This document shows positions 44,811 through 55,947 of a DNA stretch of 64,000 bases, one piece after another (positions within the stretch are counted from its first letter, which is position 1; the number at the start of each line of letters is the position of its first letter). The position numbers and the translations under genes were made by a program. The notes under the pieces were generated by a model. It searched no databases. It had not been told where the DNA came from and saw only the letters and a list, made by a program, of their open reading frames with translations. This DNA is from Poa pratensis (lineage: Eukaryota > Streptophyta > Magnoliopsida > Poales > Poaceae). Where the stretch lies: NCBI GenBank assembly GCA_947311845.1, contig CAMZMU010000081.1, positions 1,456,646 to 1,520,645 on the forward strand. The letters are read 5' to 3'.

Positions 44811-46189
44811 TGTCGGGGATGTAACCCCGGGTATCCCAAAGTTAATGGTTTTACGGAGTTAATAAAAGAGAGAAACTGGAAATATATGAGTAAAAGATAA
44901 AGGAAAAGCAAAAGAGACCAGCCTGGGCCGAGATTGGCTGTGCCCAGGGCGGAATATCGTATGCTAGGCCAAAATAGGTCTTTACCGACATAGCCAAATC
45001 CCGGAATGGGCCGAGATGCTGAAGCCCGGGCGGTGCCGAGTTAACAATCGCGCCCAGGGAGGTGCCGAGTTAACTACCACACCTCGGTGGGCCGAGATGT
45101 CTTTGTCCCGGAGCAGGCCGAGGTTCCCAGTCCCGGTGGGCCGGCTTTGGCCAGCCTCGGATCGGCCCGAGTCCGTCTCGCCTCGGACGGGCCGAGACTG
45201 CCTCACCTAGGCAGGCCGACATCACCCGGCGCCCCCTGCTGGGCTGTGCTTTCCTCCTCGGTGGGCTAGCACTTGCGGCTTCGACCGGGGTGGCTGCGTC
45301 GCTAGCCTCGGTTGGGGTCGGGACTCCAGTCTCGGTGCAGATCGTTGTTTCCTGTGCAGCGACCGAGTTCGCTACTTCCTTCAGCCTCGGAACGGAGCGG
45401 AGCGGACCGGCTCATCGCCAGCAAGCCCTCGTTCTCCAGCGCTTCGACCGGCACTTCCTCGACCGGTATCTCCTCCAGATCGCTACTTTGATGCAGACCG
45501 AAGCTGCTTCCTGCCGACATGACGAGCTGGACCCTGGATCGCTACCGAGGCTACGTCCAGTTCCCTCGGTACGTACCAGATGCCTTCTACCATCCCCAGA
45601 GCACAAGAGGACAAGGCCAAGGACACAGACAAGACAGGCCACGCCCATCATGGACGTGGCTACAGTGCCTATGATGTGACGAGAGTACAGCTGATGACAT
45701 AGGCAACAGTGCGCACCGTGACGGACGTATAGTATTGACAAGACCCCAGTAGTCAAATCAGCTACAGTGCATGCATAGTGACCCGCGGGCCATCCCTTGT
45801 CCCCTGGGCTCTCCCTATATAAAGAGCACCAGGGGATTGGCTCTCCTCAGCCCACGGGCTCATTCCCCCCCCCCCTCCCCCGTAGCTCTGTCCTAGCTCT
45901 CTTCTCCATGAGAGCTCAGTGCTGCCTTGCTTATACTTAGAGATACTCAGACATACAGCTTGAGGAGCCTTTGTACAGATCATATGCAGAGAGGAGAATA
46001 CACAGAGTAGGCTAGATGCTGCAGTAGGGGTTTTATCTCTCACAAGAGCCCCGAAGCAGGGTAAATCCTTGTGTTCGTTTGTTCTTCCGTGTGCGCTGTT
46101 CAGCGCGCTATCCCTCCCCGAATCCTCTAGCGTCCATTGGCCCCAAACTTAAGCCTACCACTAGGCATCTGTTGTTTCATACCACGACA
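44811..46189 (+). repeat. 5' LTR of the non-autonomous element, with TATA box
   Basis: Begins TGTCGGGGATGTAACCCCGG, ends ACCACGACA. TATATAAAG at 45816-45824. The PBS TTGGCGCCCACCGTGGGG follows the LTR one base downstream, at 46191-46208. Confidence 0.92.
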
Positions 46190-46429
46190 GTTGGCGCCCA
46201 CCGTGGGGCTGACAGTGGCACTTGCTGGATCAATTCGGACGGGACCTTCGTCATCAGCGCGGGGACTCGACATCGCCATTGTCCACCGCGCTCTAGCTTG
46301 CCGCTGTGAGCAGAGGCTAGTGCTGCCTCCACCAACGGACATCATCGGCAGATCCCGGATGAGAAAAGTGACTCGAGGACTCAACTTCGGCATCGTCCCC
46401 GTGTGTTAACTCATTTTCGAGTTGGCTAC

Positions 46430-46820
46430 AGTTCGAATCCGAGATATGCTGGTATGCTGGTAAATCCGAGGTATGCTGGAAATCCGAGATATGCTGGTAT
46501 GCTGGTAAATCCGAGGTATGCTGGAAATCCGAGATATGCTGGTATGCTGGTAAATCCGAGGTATGCTGGAAATCCGAGATATGCTGGTATGCTGGAAATC
46601 CGAGATACCCTGGAAATCCGAGATACCCTGGAGAAATCCGAGATACCCTGGAAAATCCGAGTTAAGGCTGGGAAATCCGAGCTAAGGCTTGGAAATCCGA
46701 GATAAGCTTGGTAAATCCGAGTTAAGGTTGGTAAATCCAAGTTGAGCTTGGGAAATCCGACATGGAGTTGGAAAATACGACATATATTGGTCAAATCCGA
46801 CATAAAGGTGATCCGGGCCG
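46430..46820 (+). repeat. Internal tandem repeats, 45-bp period
   Basis: Three near-perfect 45-bp units start at 46441, 46486 and 46531 (gagatatgctggtatgctgg...), followed by shorter, decayed units headed by aaatccga up to about 46820. The period is a multiple of three, so an open frame (NPRYAGMLV...) runs through it; nothing suggests it is a protein. Confidence 0.85.
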
Positions 46821-47329
46821 AGATGTTGGTGGCCCAGGCCGGCATATTGATATCCATGCCGGCATCAGCGTCTTCCTCGACTTCTCCAACAACATTGCCT
46901 CGTAAGTATCATTTATATGTCTGCATCACGCTCTTAGATAGTCTCGAACAGTACTCGGGGACTGCCCCTTCGTATCTTGCTTAGTTGTTTTCCCTGGGGG
47001 CAAGATGTCTTGACCCGGGGACTGGACAGCCAGTCCAGTTTTGTTTTATCTCCTAGACAAGAAAAGTGACTCGGGGACTTGGTTGTGATCGAGTCTGCAT
47101 CCTTGTGCATAGTCTGGCTGCTAGATTTAGTTTACCGGCATATGCTATAGCTAGATTTACCTTGGTTTGTTAAATGAAGTTGTTGTCCCGTTTAATATTC
47201 AGTATACATATATGCCTGTACTAACATTGAAAGGTGGCATCGGTTTTACCGAGGCAATATTCGTCTTCAAGATCATGGTTATATTGGTTATCGTGAATCA
47301 CCCAGGATGTCATGGTATTGTCAGTATTC

Positions 47330-48010
47330 TCCAGGTCACCCTTTATGTTGGTTTGCCAACATATCATGGCATCATTCATATCCCTGATCGCCGTTTATTT
47401 CGGTTTGCCAGCTTATCATGGCATCATTCATATTCCATATCGCCGTTTGTTCGGTTTGCCAACATATCACGGCATCATTCCATATCTCACATCACCCTTT
47501 ATGTTGGTTTGCCAAAGAGACATATGAGATATGTCCGTGCAGACATATGCTTTCGGTAATGCCCAGAGTGGCTGACAACCGACATATGAGAGACATATGA
47601 GATATGTCCGTGCAGACATACGCCTTCGGTTATGCCCAGAGTGGCTGACAATCGACATATGAGATATGTCCGTGCAGACATACGCCTTCGGTAATGCCTA
47701 GAGTGGCTGAAAACCGACATATGAGAGACATATGAGATATGTCCGTGCAGACATACGCCTTCGGTAATGCCCAGAGTGGCTGACAACCGACATATGAGAG
47801 ACATATGAGATATGTCCGAGCTGGCGACATGCGCCTTCGGTAATGCCAAGAGTGGCTAAAAACCGACATATGAGATATGCCCAGAGAGGCCGAGATACCG
47901 AGACATATGAGATATGCCCGTGCAGGCTGATGTTGGTCCAGCTAATGCTGGCGGCATGCGACTTCGGTAATGCCCAGAGTGGCTAAAAACCGACATATAA
48001 TGGTGCCCAT
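47330..48010 (+). repeat. Internal tandem repeats, about 62/73-bp period
   Basis: At 47330-47515 about three units with catatcatggcatcattc. From 47519 at least five units with gacatatgagatatgtccg and ttcggtaatgcccagagtgg, at 62 or 73 bp depending on an 11-bp gacatatgaga insert. Confidence 0.85.
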
Positions 48011-48110
48011 GCAGGCAGGATGTTGTGTATATGGAGGTTTTTTGGTATGGTTATTTGTTTTTGAAAGTCTGTGCGCGACTCTGCGAGTCCCCCACAGCCT
48101 CGGGGACTAA

Positions 48111-49494
48111 TGTCGGGGATGTAACCCCGGGTACCCCAAAGTTAATGGTTTTACGGAGTTAATAAAAGAGAGAAACTGGAAATATATGAGTAAAAGATAA
48201 AGGAAAAGCAAAAGAGACCAGCCTGGGCCGAGATTGGCTGTGCCCAGGGCGGAATATCGTATGCTAGGCCGAAATAGGCCTTTACCGACATAGCCAAATC
48301 CCGGAATGGGCCGAGATGCTGAAGCCCGGGCGGTGCCGAGTTAACCATCGCGCCCAGGGCGGTGCCGAGTTAACTACCGCACCTCGGTGGGCCGAGATGT
48401 CTTTGTCCCGGAGCAGGCCGAGGTTCCCAGTCCCGGTGGGCCGGCTTTGGCCAGCCTCGGATCGGCCCGAGTCCGTCTCGCCTCGGACGGGCCGAGACTG
48501 CCTCGCCTAGGCAGGCCGACAACACCCGGCGCCCCCCTGCTGGCTGTGCTTTCCTCCTCGGTGGGCTAGCACTTACGGCTTCGACCGGGGTGGCTGCGTC
48601 GCTAGCCTCGGTTGGGGCCGGGACTCCAGTCTCGGTGCGAATCGTTGTTTCCTGTGCAACGACCGAGTTCGCTGCTTCCTTCAGCCTCGGAACGGAGCGG
48701 AGCGGACCGGCTCGTCGCCAGCAGGCCCTCGTTCTCCAGCGCTTCGACCGGCACTTCCTCGACCGGTATCTCCTCCAGATCGCTGCTTTGATGCAGACCG
48801 AAGCTGCTTCCTGCCGACATGACGAGCTGGACCCCTGGATCGCTACCGAGGCTACGTCCAGTTCCCTCGGTACGTACCAGATGCCTTCTGCCATCCCCAG
48901 AGCACAAGAGGACAAGGCCAAGGACACAGACAAGACAGGCCACGCCCATCCTGGACGTGGCTACAGTGCCTATGATGTGACGAGAGTACAACTGATGACA
49001 TAGGCAACAGTGCGCACCGTGACGGATGTATAGTGTTGACAAGACCCCAGTAGTCAAATCAGCTACAGCGCATGCATAGTGACCTGCGGGCCATCCCTTA
49101 TCCCCTGGGATCTCCCTATATAAAGAGCACCAGGGGGTTGGCTCTCCTCAGCCCACGGGCTCATGTCGCCCCCCCCCCCCCCCCCCGTAGCTCTCTCCTA
49201 GCTCTCTTCTCCATGAGAGCTCAGTGCTGCCTTGCTTATACTTAGATATACTTAGACATACAGCTCGAGGAGCCTTTGTACAGATCATATGCAGAGAGGA
49301 GAATACACAGAGTAGGCTAGATGCTGCAGTAGGGGTTTTATCTCTCACAAGAGTCCCGAAGCAGGGTAAATCCTTGTGTTCGTTTGTTCTTCCGTGTGCG
49401 CTGTTCAGCGCGCTATCCCTCCCTGAATCCTCTAGCGTCCATCGGCCCCAAACTTAAGCCTACCACTAGGCATCTATTGTTTCATACCACGACA
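48111..49494 (+). repeat. 3' LTR of the non-autonomous element
   Basis: Matches the 5' LTR over the full length; TATATAAAG at 49117-49125. The short purine-rich tcggggactaa just before it is the PPT candidate. Confidence 0.92.
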
Positions 49495-49560
49495 CCATCC
49501 CGATGACTATGCAGGCATTCAGTAAATAGTTACCACCATGATGATGATTTAGACACCAAG

Positions 49561-50215
49561 GTGTGGAAAAAAATGATGAGAAGTGTAACAATTGAAACAT
49601 CACCATCATCGTCGGACGATGATGTATATAAGTACCAAGGTGTAAAAGTACTCGTCCGAACTATCCGCCATGAGGAGATGGTGAATTCGTATCTCACAAA
49701 CACCTCGGACAAACGGCCGAACACCTTGTCGGCGGTGTCGGTCATTGTCGTGGACGATTCTCCGGCGGTTTTCGGAGGAATGGTCGTCGAATTGAACTCG
49801 GGTCGGGTGGTAGCGGTGAGCCGACGGGAAGTACTGTAGCAGCGGACATGCCAAGGTCTGGCGAGGAGGACGAATGCGGGCCCGACAGCGGCGAGAGCGA
49901 GAGGATAGGGAGCATTGGCTGCGTTTGAGCCACCGGTGGGCCGGACAGGGGTGGACACCGTGCGTGTCCGGAGTGAACGCAAGTCCTGATCCGGAAATGG
50001 GTACACGCGGACAAAAAAAAAGGATATCTGTATGTTTGCTTCGTCACGTTTGGCCACGATTTTTGCCACCACAGAGAGAAATAGACGCATGGCAGACGAA
50101 ATGGGTCGCCACGCTGAAGTTACCGTAACTCCTTTTTGAGACCTTACTTACCCTAACTCTAATCACCTTCTTCCAAAATGTTCGCTCATCATCAGCATCA
50201 CCAGTAGTAGAAGGT
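49561..50215. other. No gene recognised
   Basis: Short open frames on both strands (such as 49561-49839 plus) have no recognisable domain. No TE ends were found between the degenerate array and the LINE-like insertion. Confidence 0.4.
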
Positions 50216-51749
50216 TGTTTGTTAGGTTTTTTTTTGATGGTCACGGGGGGACAAAGTCCCCACCTGAATTTTTTTATATCAAAGTTGCCTATGAGGTTTT
50301 GCAACCTCTACAAGATGGGTTCAAATGAACCAGAGTACACGGGGAGGGACCGGAGAGGAGATAAAACAAAAACAACGCACACCAACACACACAGGGGGGG
50401 TGGGAAACAGGCTCACTTGAGAAGCACTAACAGGCGTGCTCGCAAGACGACCACCACCAGGAAGACGGGAGGACAGAGCTTTGAGGAGTGCGTCCGACAC
50501 CATCGAAGGGCATCACGGTCCCGAGACATTGCAGATTGCAGCACCACCACTTGCTTGCATGGCGACTACCCCACAAGATGGCGAACCAGGAGCGAACGGG
50601 GACCAACGAGTGAGACTGGCCTAGCACCGGCTCCACGAACCTTGACCCCGACCTCAGCCAAAGGGGCAGCCCCAAGCACTCTGGCCTAGCACCAGCGCCA
50701 CGTGGGGAGGCGACCTCGCCGCCGAAGGGGGCCGATCAACCGAGACCGCACCAACAACACAAAGCTCGCGACAATACCGCTACCAGCCCCATCGGACAAT
50801 TGCCAAGCTTGCACAGCCAACAAGCACGCCAAGAGCACCATATGGCAGCACTGCGAGGCCAAAAGCCTCGCCGCCGGATACACCCCCAAGAACAGCAGGC
50901 TCAGCACAGCAAGCTCAACACGCCAATCAGGCTCAATGGCGAAGAGCAGGGGGTCCTTGCAACGCCTTCAAGAAGGGAGCCACGCCCACGGGCGTGGTCG
51001 TCGCAGAGCTTTCACTCGGACCTCACCAGCACATCGGTGTTGCGAGCAATGCAACAACTCCTACACCATGCCTTCAACAAGGTTAGCAACACCCGGAGGC
51101 GACGCCGTGGTCTGCTCAGGCACATAGCATGAGCGTGGGTTTCCCCAGGAGCTGGCATCAAGATGCCACCGTGCCATACTTGAACCGGAGATTTGGATAT
51201 TTGGGGGAGAACGGCCGGACGGAGCGCACTGGCGACGACAACATCCAGGACGAAGAAGCCTGCTCCCGCCCCACACCAACTCAGCTAGAGAGCAGCAGAG
51301 CGGTGCGACGGCGAGGAGCACCACGAGCTAGCCCGGGCCAGGTCCCCGCAGTGAGACGACCGCGGCCCTCTGGGCCAAGATCGGGCCCAGATCCGGCCCG
51401 CACCTCCGCCTCCAAGTCGTCGGCGCCATGGGGCCTCGCCGCACCGCCAAGCACCGGCCGCACCTCCGCCGTCCGACGCCAGCCACCGCCCGCCGACCGT
51501 CTTGCTCCGACGAGCACGCCAACGCCGCCCCAGCAACTCGAGCATGCCGCCGTCGCCCCGAGAACGCCCCAGACCACCTTTGGCAGCTGGGCCCGCCGCC
51601 GCCGCGGCGAGGGCCAGCGGCAGCGGCGGCGTGGTGGCCGTCGGAGCTGGGTCTCTGGCGGCGCTAGGGTTCGCCCCCGGTGGCGCCCTGGGGTGCGACA
51701 CGGGGGGTGGAGCTCTTCTGGTCACTAAAATGGTCTGTTTGTTAGGTTT
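50216..51749 (-). mobile_element. LINE-like insertion with poly(A) tail and 14-bp TSD
   Basis: The direct repeat TGTTTGTTAGGTTT occurs at 50216-50229 and 51736-51749. Between them the minus strand ends in a run of A (plus-strand T to 50235) after a GTGGGGACTTTGTCCCC-type 3' end, which is how target-primed non-LTR retrotransposons look. The other end is GC-rich (about 51300-51720), as in LINE 5' UTRs. No endonuclease or RT is visible in 1.5 kb, so it is either an internally deleted LINE or a non-autonomous relative. Family not determined. Confidence 0.75.
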
Positions 51750-51790
51750 GGTTGGATCGGGCCAACAATTCCAACAATCATGTGTCGTTA

Positions 51791-54134
51791 GGATGACTCC
51801 AACGGGGCGACGCAAACGGACGCGCGTTTGGTCCGCGTTTGGTCCGTTTGCGTCGCCAAAAGGACCCATGTCCGGCCCACGTCCGCCCCTTTCCGGCCAC
51901 TGCCCCCAACGGGCCGACGCATTGAGTCCGCCCGGCCAGGGTTTTTGATCATTTTCGGGCATGATCGTTTCCACGCCCCCAAAACATTACAAGTTGCGGC
52001 CATCGGCCATGTCCCCAGGTGTGCCCAAAATATTACAAATTTCGGCCACCGGCCATGTTTTTCCGGCCATGTTGGCCATAGTTCAACACAAATATGTAGA
52101 AGGGACCGAGAATGGATCAAACCTGATCCATCTACTGCCTTTGCTTCTTCTCGTAGTAGGCCTTCTTCCTAGGGGTGAAGGTGGAGATGTCCATGTCCAT
52201 GATCCTGGCCTCCTCGGCGCGTAGGGCGAGTTCAAGGTCTTTGGCCTTGAGCTCCACCTCCCTGGCCTTCACGTCGGCCTCCTTGGTCCTTGCCTCGGCC
52301 TCCTTGCCCCCTGATCTCGACCTCCGCCGCCCGGGTCCGAGCGTTCTCCTCCTCTATGTCAAGCCTCTTCTTTTGCAATTCGAAGTAGAGTTTCGAAGCC
52401 GCCTCTCTCTCGAGGCGTTCCTTTTCTCTCCTCTCTTCCCTCTTGTCACAGGTCTTATCCTTTTGGGATAGGAACCCGCTCAAAGTCTCTTGCAACGCAA
52501 GGGTCGTTGCATCGCGCTTCTGCTCGGGCTTGGAGTTGTTCTTCCCCTTGGCCTCCCGTCCTTCTCCTTCTCCGTTGTGCCCTCTCCCTTGTCAACACCA
52601 AGATCTCCCGCTTGTCCCGCCTTCTTGAGGGAGGCGTATAGCTCCTTCCACTTCTCCTGGTCCTTGAGCTCCCGGTAGCAATGGGTCAAGGTGAAGACCT
52701 TGCCATATTGAGCCTTGAAGAGATCCAAAGCTTGCAACATTTGCTCCTTGATTCCATAGCCACTTTGCGGCGGCCGGCTTTCGATGTGCTCAACGGCGCC
52801 GCAAAACTTGCTCATTTGCTCTTGAATGTGGTTCCACCTCTTAGAGATTGAACACTCGGTCCGGTGCGTCAGAATGTTCCGGGGCGGAAGGATTCGACCC
52901 TCGTTGTAGCGCTTGGTGAACCGGCCCCAAAATGCCGACCCTTTTTGCTCGGCCCCGATGATTTGGTTGGTTCCAACCTCGATCCACGACTCGCAAATGA
53001 GAATGTCTTCAGCGGTGGTGAACGAGGCGCCTCTTTGGCTGACCTTCTTCCTCATGGCCGCGGCGGCGGCATCGAGCTCGTTGAAGACCGGCTCATTATC
53101 GATGTTGATCACATCGGGGCCGGTCGGTAGAGTCTCATCATCCCCGGCATTGTAGTCGTCGCCGTCGTACTGGGTGTTGTCGCAGACCATGTCCTGGAGG
53201 ACGTCCTCCCCGTAGTAGGGGTCATCGTCCTCCTCGTAGTACCTGGGGTCACCCGGCGATGGCGTGGGCACAGTGCCGAACAGGTTACGCGCGGGGGCGA
53301 CCACTGGCGGGGCAGCTGCACGCGCCTCCGCAGTCTGCGGCGCGGGCGACTGTGCGACCAACGGTGTCACAGGCGGGTTGAGAACGAGGGCAGGTACCTC
53401 GCCCGACTCGTCGGAGGTAGGAGAAACCCGCGGCGGCATGGTTCCAGGGACGAACCCGTGCGCAGGAGATGGCGCGGTCGCGAGCGGTTTCGACCTTGGA
53501 GGTCGGGCCGTGGAAGCGTTGGAGCTGGCCGCGGTAGAGGAAACCCCGACCGCCGCCGCAGTCGCTACCCCAACCGCCGCCGCGGACGGGGTAAGTCCAA
53601 TGAGGAGGAGGGCAGCTGTCGCGGTCTTGGTCACGAGGTCGGCGTTGTCGTCGTCGCCCTTTTCCTCGGCGGCGGCCCTGGCGGCGGCGTCGAGCCTGTC
53701 CTGCTTCAGCCTCCTCCTCCGTTGGCCCCGCTTGGCCGTCTCCTTGGCCCTCTGCTCCTCCGTGAGCTCCTTCTTCACTTTCTTCAGCCGGGGAGCAAGC
53801 CCGGCGGCGTCGTCGGCCAGCTCTAGGCTCTCGGCGGCGGCGGCGGCGGCGGTCTTGGCGGCGGCCTTGGCGATCCTGGAGGCGGCGGCGGCCATGGGGT
53901 AGGTCTGGACTGTGGATTTTGCCTCCAAAAGCGGATCAGGGGAGGACACAAAAGGGCTCCGTTTCGCGTCCGGGGCCGACGCATCGGTGGCCCAAATTTG
54001 GGCCAGGGATGCGTCGCGGCGGACCAAAAAACGGACCGCGGTCCGTTTGCGTCGCCCGTTGGGCCGTGTTTTTTGCCCTCGCGGACACGAACGGATGCGT
54101 GCGGACTCGATGCGTCACCCCGTTGGAGTCATCC
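51791..54134 (-). mobile_element. Harbinger element 2 (2344 bp, TSD TTA) with ORF1
   Basis: Ends GGATGACTCCAACGGGG / CCCCGTTGGAGTCATCC are inverted and flanked by tta on each side (51788-51790, 54135-54137). It contains an ORF1 but no DDE transposase, so it needs a partner. Confidence 0.9.
52132..53895 (-). pseudogene. Harbinger ORF1 (Myb/SANT-like with NAM-associated C-terminus)
   Basis: The ATG at 53895 starts MAAAASRIAKAAAKTAAAAA, followed by an Ala-rich, low-complexity and acidic region. The conserved trihelix/SANT-like part is SFTTAEDILICESWIEVGTN, FWGRFTKRYNEGR, RTECSISKRWNHIQEQMSKF (about residue 320-390), and FTLTHCYRELKDQEKWKEL. After a shift near 52490 the coiled, charged NAM-associated C-terminus follows (KERLEREAASKLYFELQKKR); another shift lies near 52300, and the last residues YYEKKQRQ end at 52132. 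In PIF/Harbinger elements the ORF1 protein binds DNA and helps import the transposase (established for the superfamily). The main frame is open for about 470 codons. Confidence 0.82.
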
Positions 54135-54137
54135 TTA

Positions 54138-55944
54138 GGTCGGTACTATGTGTCGAGTGAGTCCAAGCTTGGACCAGGCTGATATCATGGAACTGAACTA
54201 CTGAAGTTTCAACCGGAGCAACCGTGCATACATGTGCCATCATACTTTTTTTTTTAGGCTGATCATCCTTCTTCTTCATCTTATTGTCATTTAGTTACTC
54301 CGGGTTGAACCAAGGGAGTGATCAATCAGTAGTATTTCACTCGCAGTACTAGTGGTTCTCGGTAGTGCGGCTGTCACATCTTGGAGCCGGTGTTGGAATG
54401 GATGGTGTGGCTTTGCAGCCCGGGCAAATTCGTAATCAGGTCAAAGAAACAAGCGGGTGACTTGTCCATGCAGGAAAACACAAGCTTTTGAGATGGACTA
54501 CCTCGAGATCCCCCCCTTCCAGTACGCCGTTTGACCCACCGGCGCTGGGGGCCGTGCATGGCCGCGTGCACCACTTTTCTCGCCGCGGGCGCAGTGCCGT
54601 GCGTACGACTCCACTCCTGGGCGGCATCGAGACGTTCAAAGCGCATGTCGCAGATGATGAATACAAAATTCGCATCTTTCTTTCCTGACAGCGCGTAGCA
54701 CAAGGCGGCAAGTAATGCCCAGACGGGAAGGGATACCTCGCAGTCATTCACGCATGGGTGTGCGTGATCCACATGGACTCTGGGAGAGAAAGCTACTACT
54801 CCTGCTCTGTGCGATTTTTTTTCTTCTGGAAATGGCTGCTGATTCATTACTACAGTACATTGTGCCTGGCTGCTCCTGAGACGAAAGGCTACCTTTTTTA
54901 CACGTCAGAGGAAGGAAGAGATGTCGATTAGTGACTGAGACTCTGAGAGAGAGAGAGACGTGCGTGGTGTTGGGTCTTCCTTCGTCTACGTGCGTGCGTG
55001 CGTGCGTGCTCTTGGACTGGACCGGTGGGTGGCTGACTGGCTAAGACCAGCCAGCGTACAGCGTCGGCGCCGAGGCCATAGACGCCGATTGGCCGGCGTG
55101 TTCAACAGCAGCGTCCCGGTCTCCCACCCGTTTTCTAGAACGCCCTTGTCCCCCGGCCCCGGGCCCGCCGGACTTTATATTTCGTTTCATTTCATTTCCC
55201 GACGGGGGCTCGGTGGTTTCCGTAAACTCGCGCTTGCCTGCTCAGCTCCGACGTCTGGCCGTGCCTCGTCTGCCGCCTATTTCACCTTTGAACATAAAAG
55301 CACTGCTTCAGGACAGCATGAGAGTCGTTGACTGTTTTCTTAAGCGTCGACTAGTGCTTCAGGACAGCATAAGAGTATTAACAAATCCATAACGACCTCC
55401 AAATGATGGTCGGGATAACATTTCACTTTTTTTTGATTGTTCTCATTCCTACCACGAGCCTCTTCTCCCTCTAGTGTTAACAATTCCTGGCCATTTCGTT
55501 CCCCACAACGTGCCGTCATCTTAACCTCCAAGCATTGCTAGACAACGGGATACCGTCGTTGAGAATCACGAGGTACCATCTAAATGAGTTCTTCTAAACA
55601 AATTATTCTGAAAATATAATTATACTCTTCAACCATGGTCACACCATGAAGAATAAGAAGGCATTTGTGAAATTTGAAGAACAAATAGAAAATCCTAGCT
55701 CATAAGCCGTATGTTGCATTTTTTACCACTGGATTTACAGTTGAGTGTGTACTGGAGGAGGGGATGTTGCGGTGAAAACGCCATAATGTGATAGTATCCG
55801 ATCATACTGCTTGGACAGAAAAGAGTACTGAGTGGGTTGAGTCAACTGTGGTAAAAGATTACTGAGTGAGTTAACACGGTCAAACCGTCATAACATAAGA
55901 ACTAATGACATGATTGTGTAATGATGATCTTCCCATTGATAAAC
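54138..55944. other. Intergenic stretch between Harbingers 2 and 3
   Basis: No gene recognised. A (GCGT)n microsatellite lies at about 54989-55008 and a short (GA)n at about 54940-54958. The minus frame at 54374-54847 has no identifiable domain. W-box-like TTGAC cores occur singly. Confidence 0.45.
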
Positions 55945-55947
55945 TAA

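Larger units (their letters stand above)
44811..49494 (+). mobile_element. Complete non-autonomous LTR retrotransposon (4684 bp, TSD CCATC)
   Basis: Two LTRs (44811-46189 and 48111-49494) flank 1921 bp of internal sequence with PBS, two tandem-repeat blocks and no gag or pol. Perfect 5-bp TSD ccatc (44806-44810, 49495-49499). By eye the LTRs differ at about 38 positions (2.7%), mostly transitions, which gives roughly one million years at 1.3e-8 per site per year (inference). The size and empty interior fit a small LARD. Orientation is from the PBS. Confidence 0.92.

Noticed and set aside
46403..46705. Open frame with NPRYAG repeats
   Set aside because: It only reflects a 45-bp tandem repeat with a period divisible by three; no start context or family supports a protein.
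47519..48010. Regular repeats that might suggest a CRISPR-like array
   Set aside because: The units are tandem with almost no unique spacers, inside a plant LTR element.
53264..53902. Plus-strand frames opposite Harbinger ORF1
   Set aside because: They are reverse-strand shadows of the Ala-rich coding sequence, which shows the conserved SANT-like motifs only on the minus strand.
54374..54847. Minus-strand frame of 157 codons
   Set aside because: No recognisable domain, no promoter context, and composition similar to its flanks.
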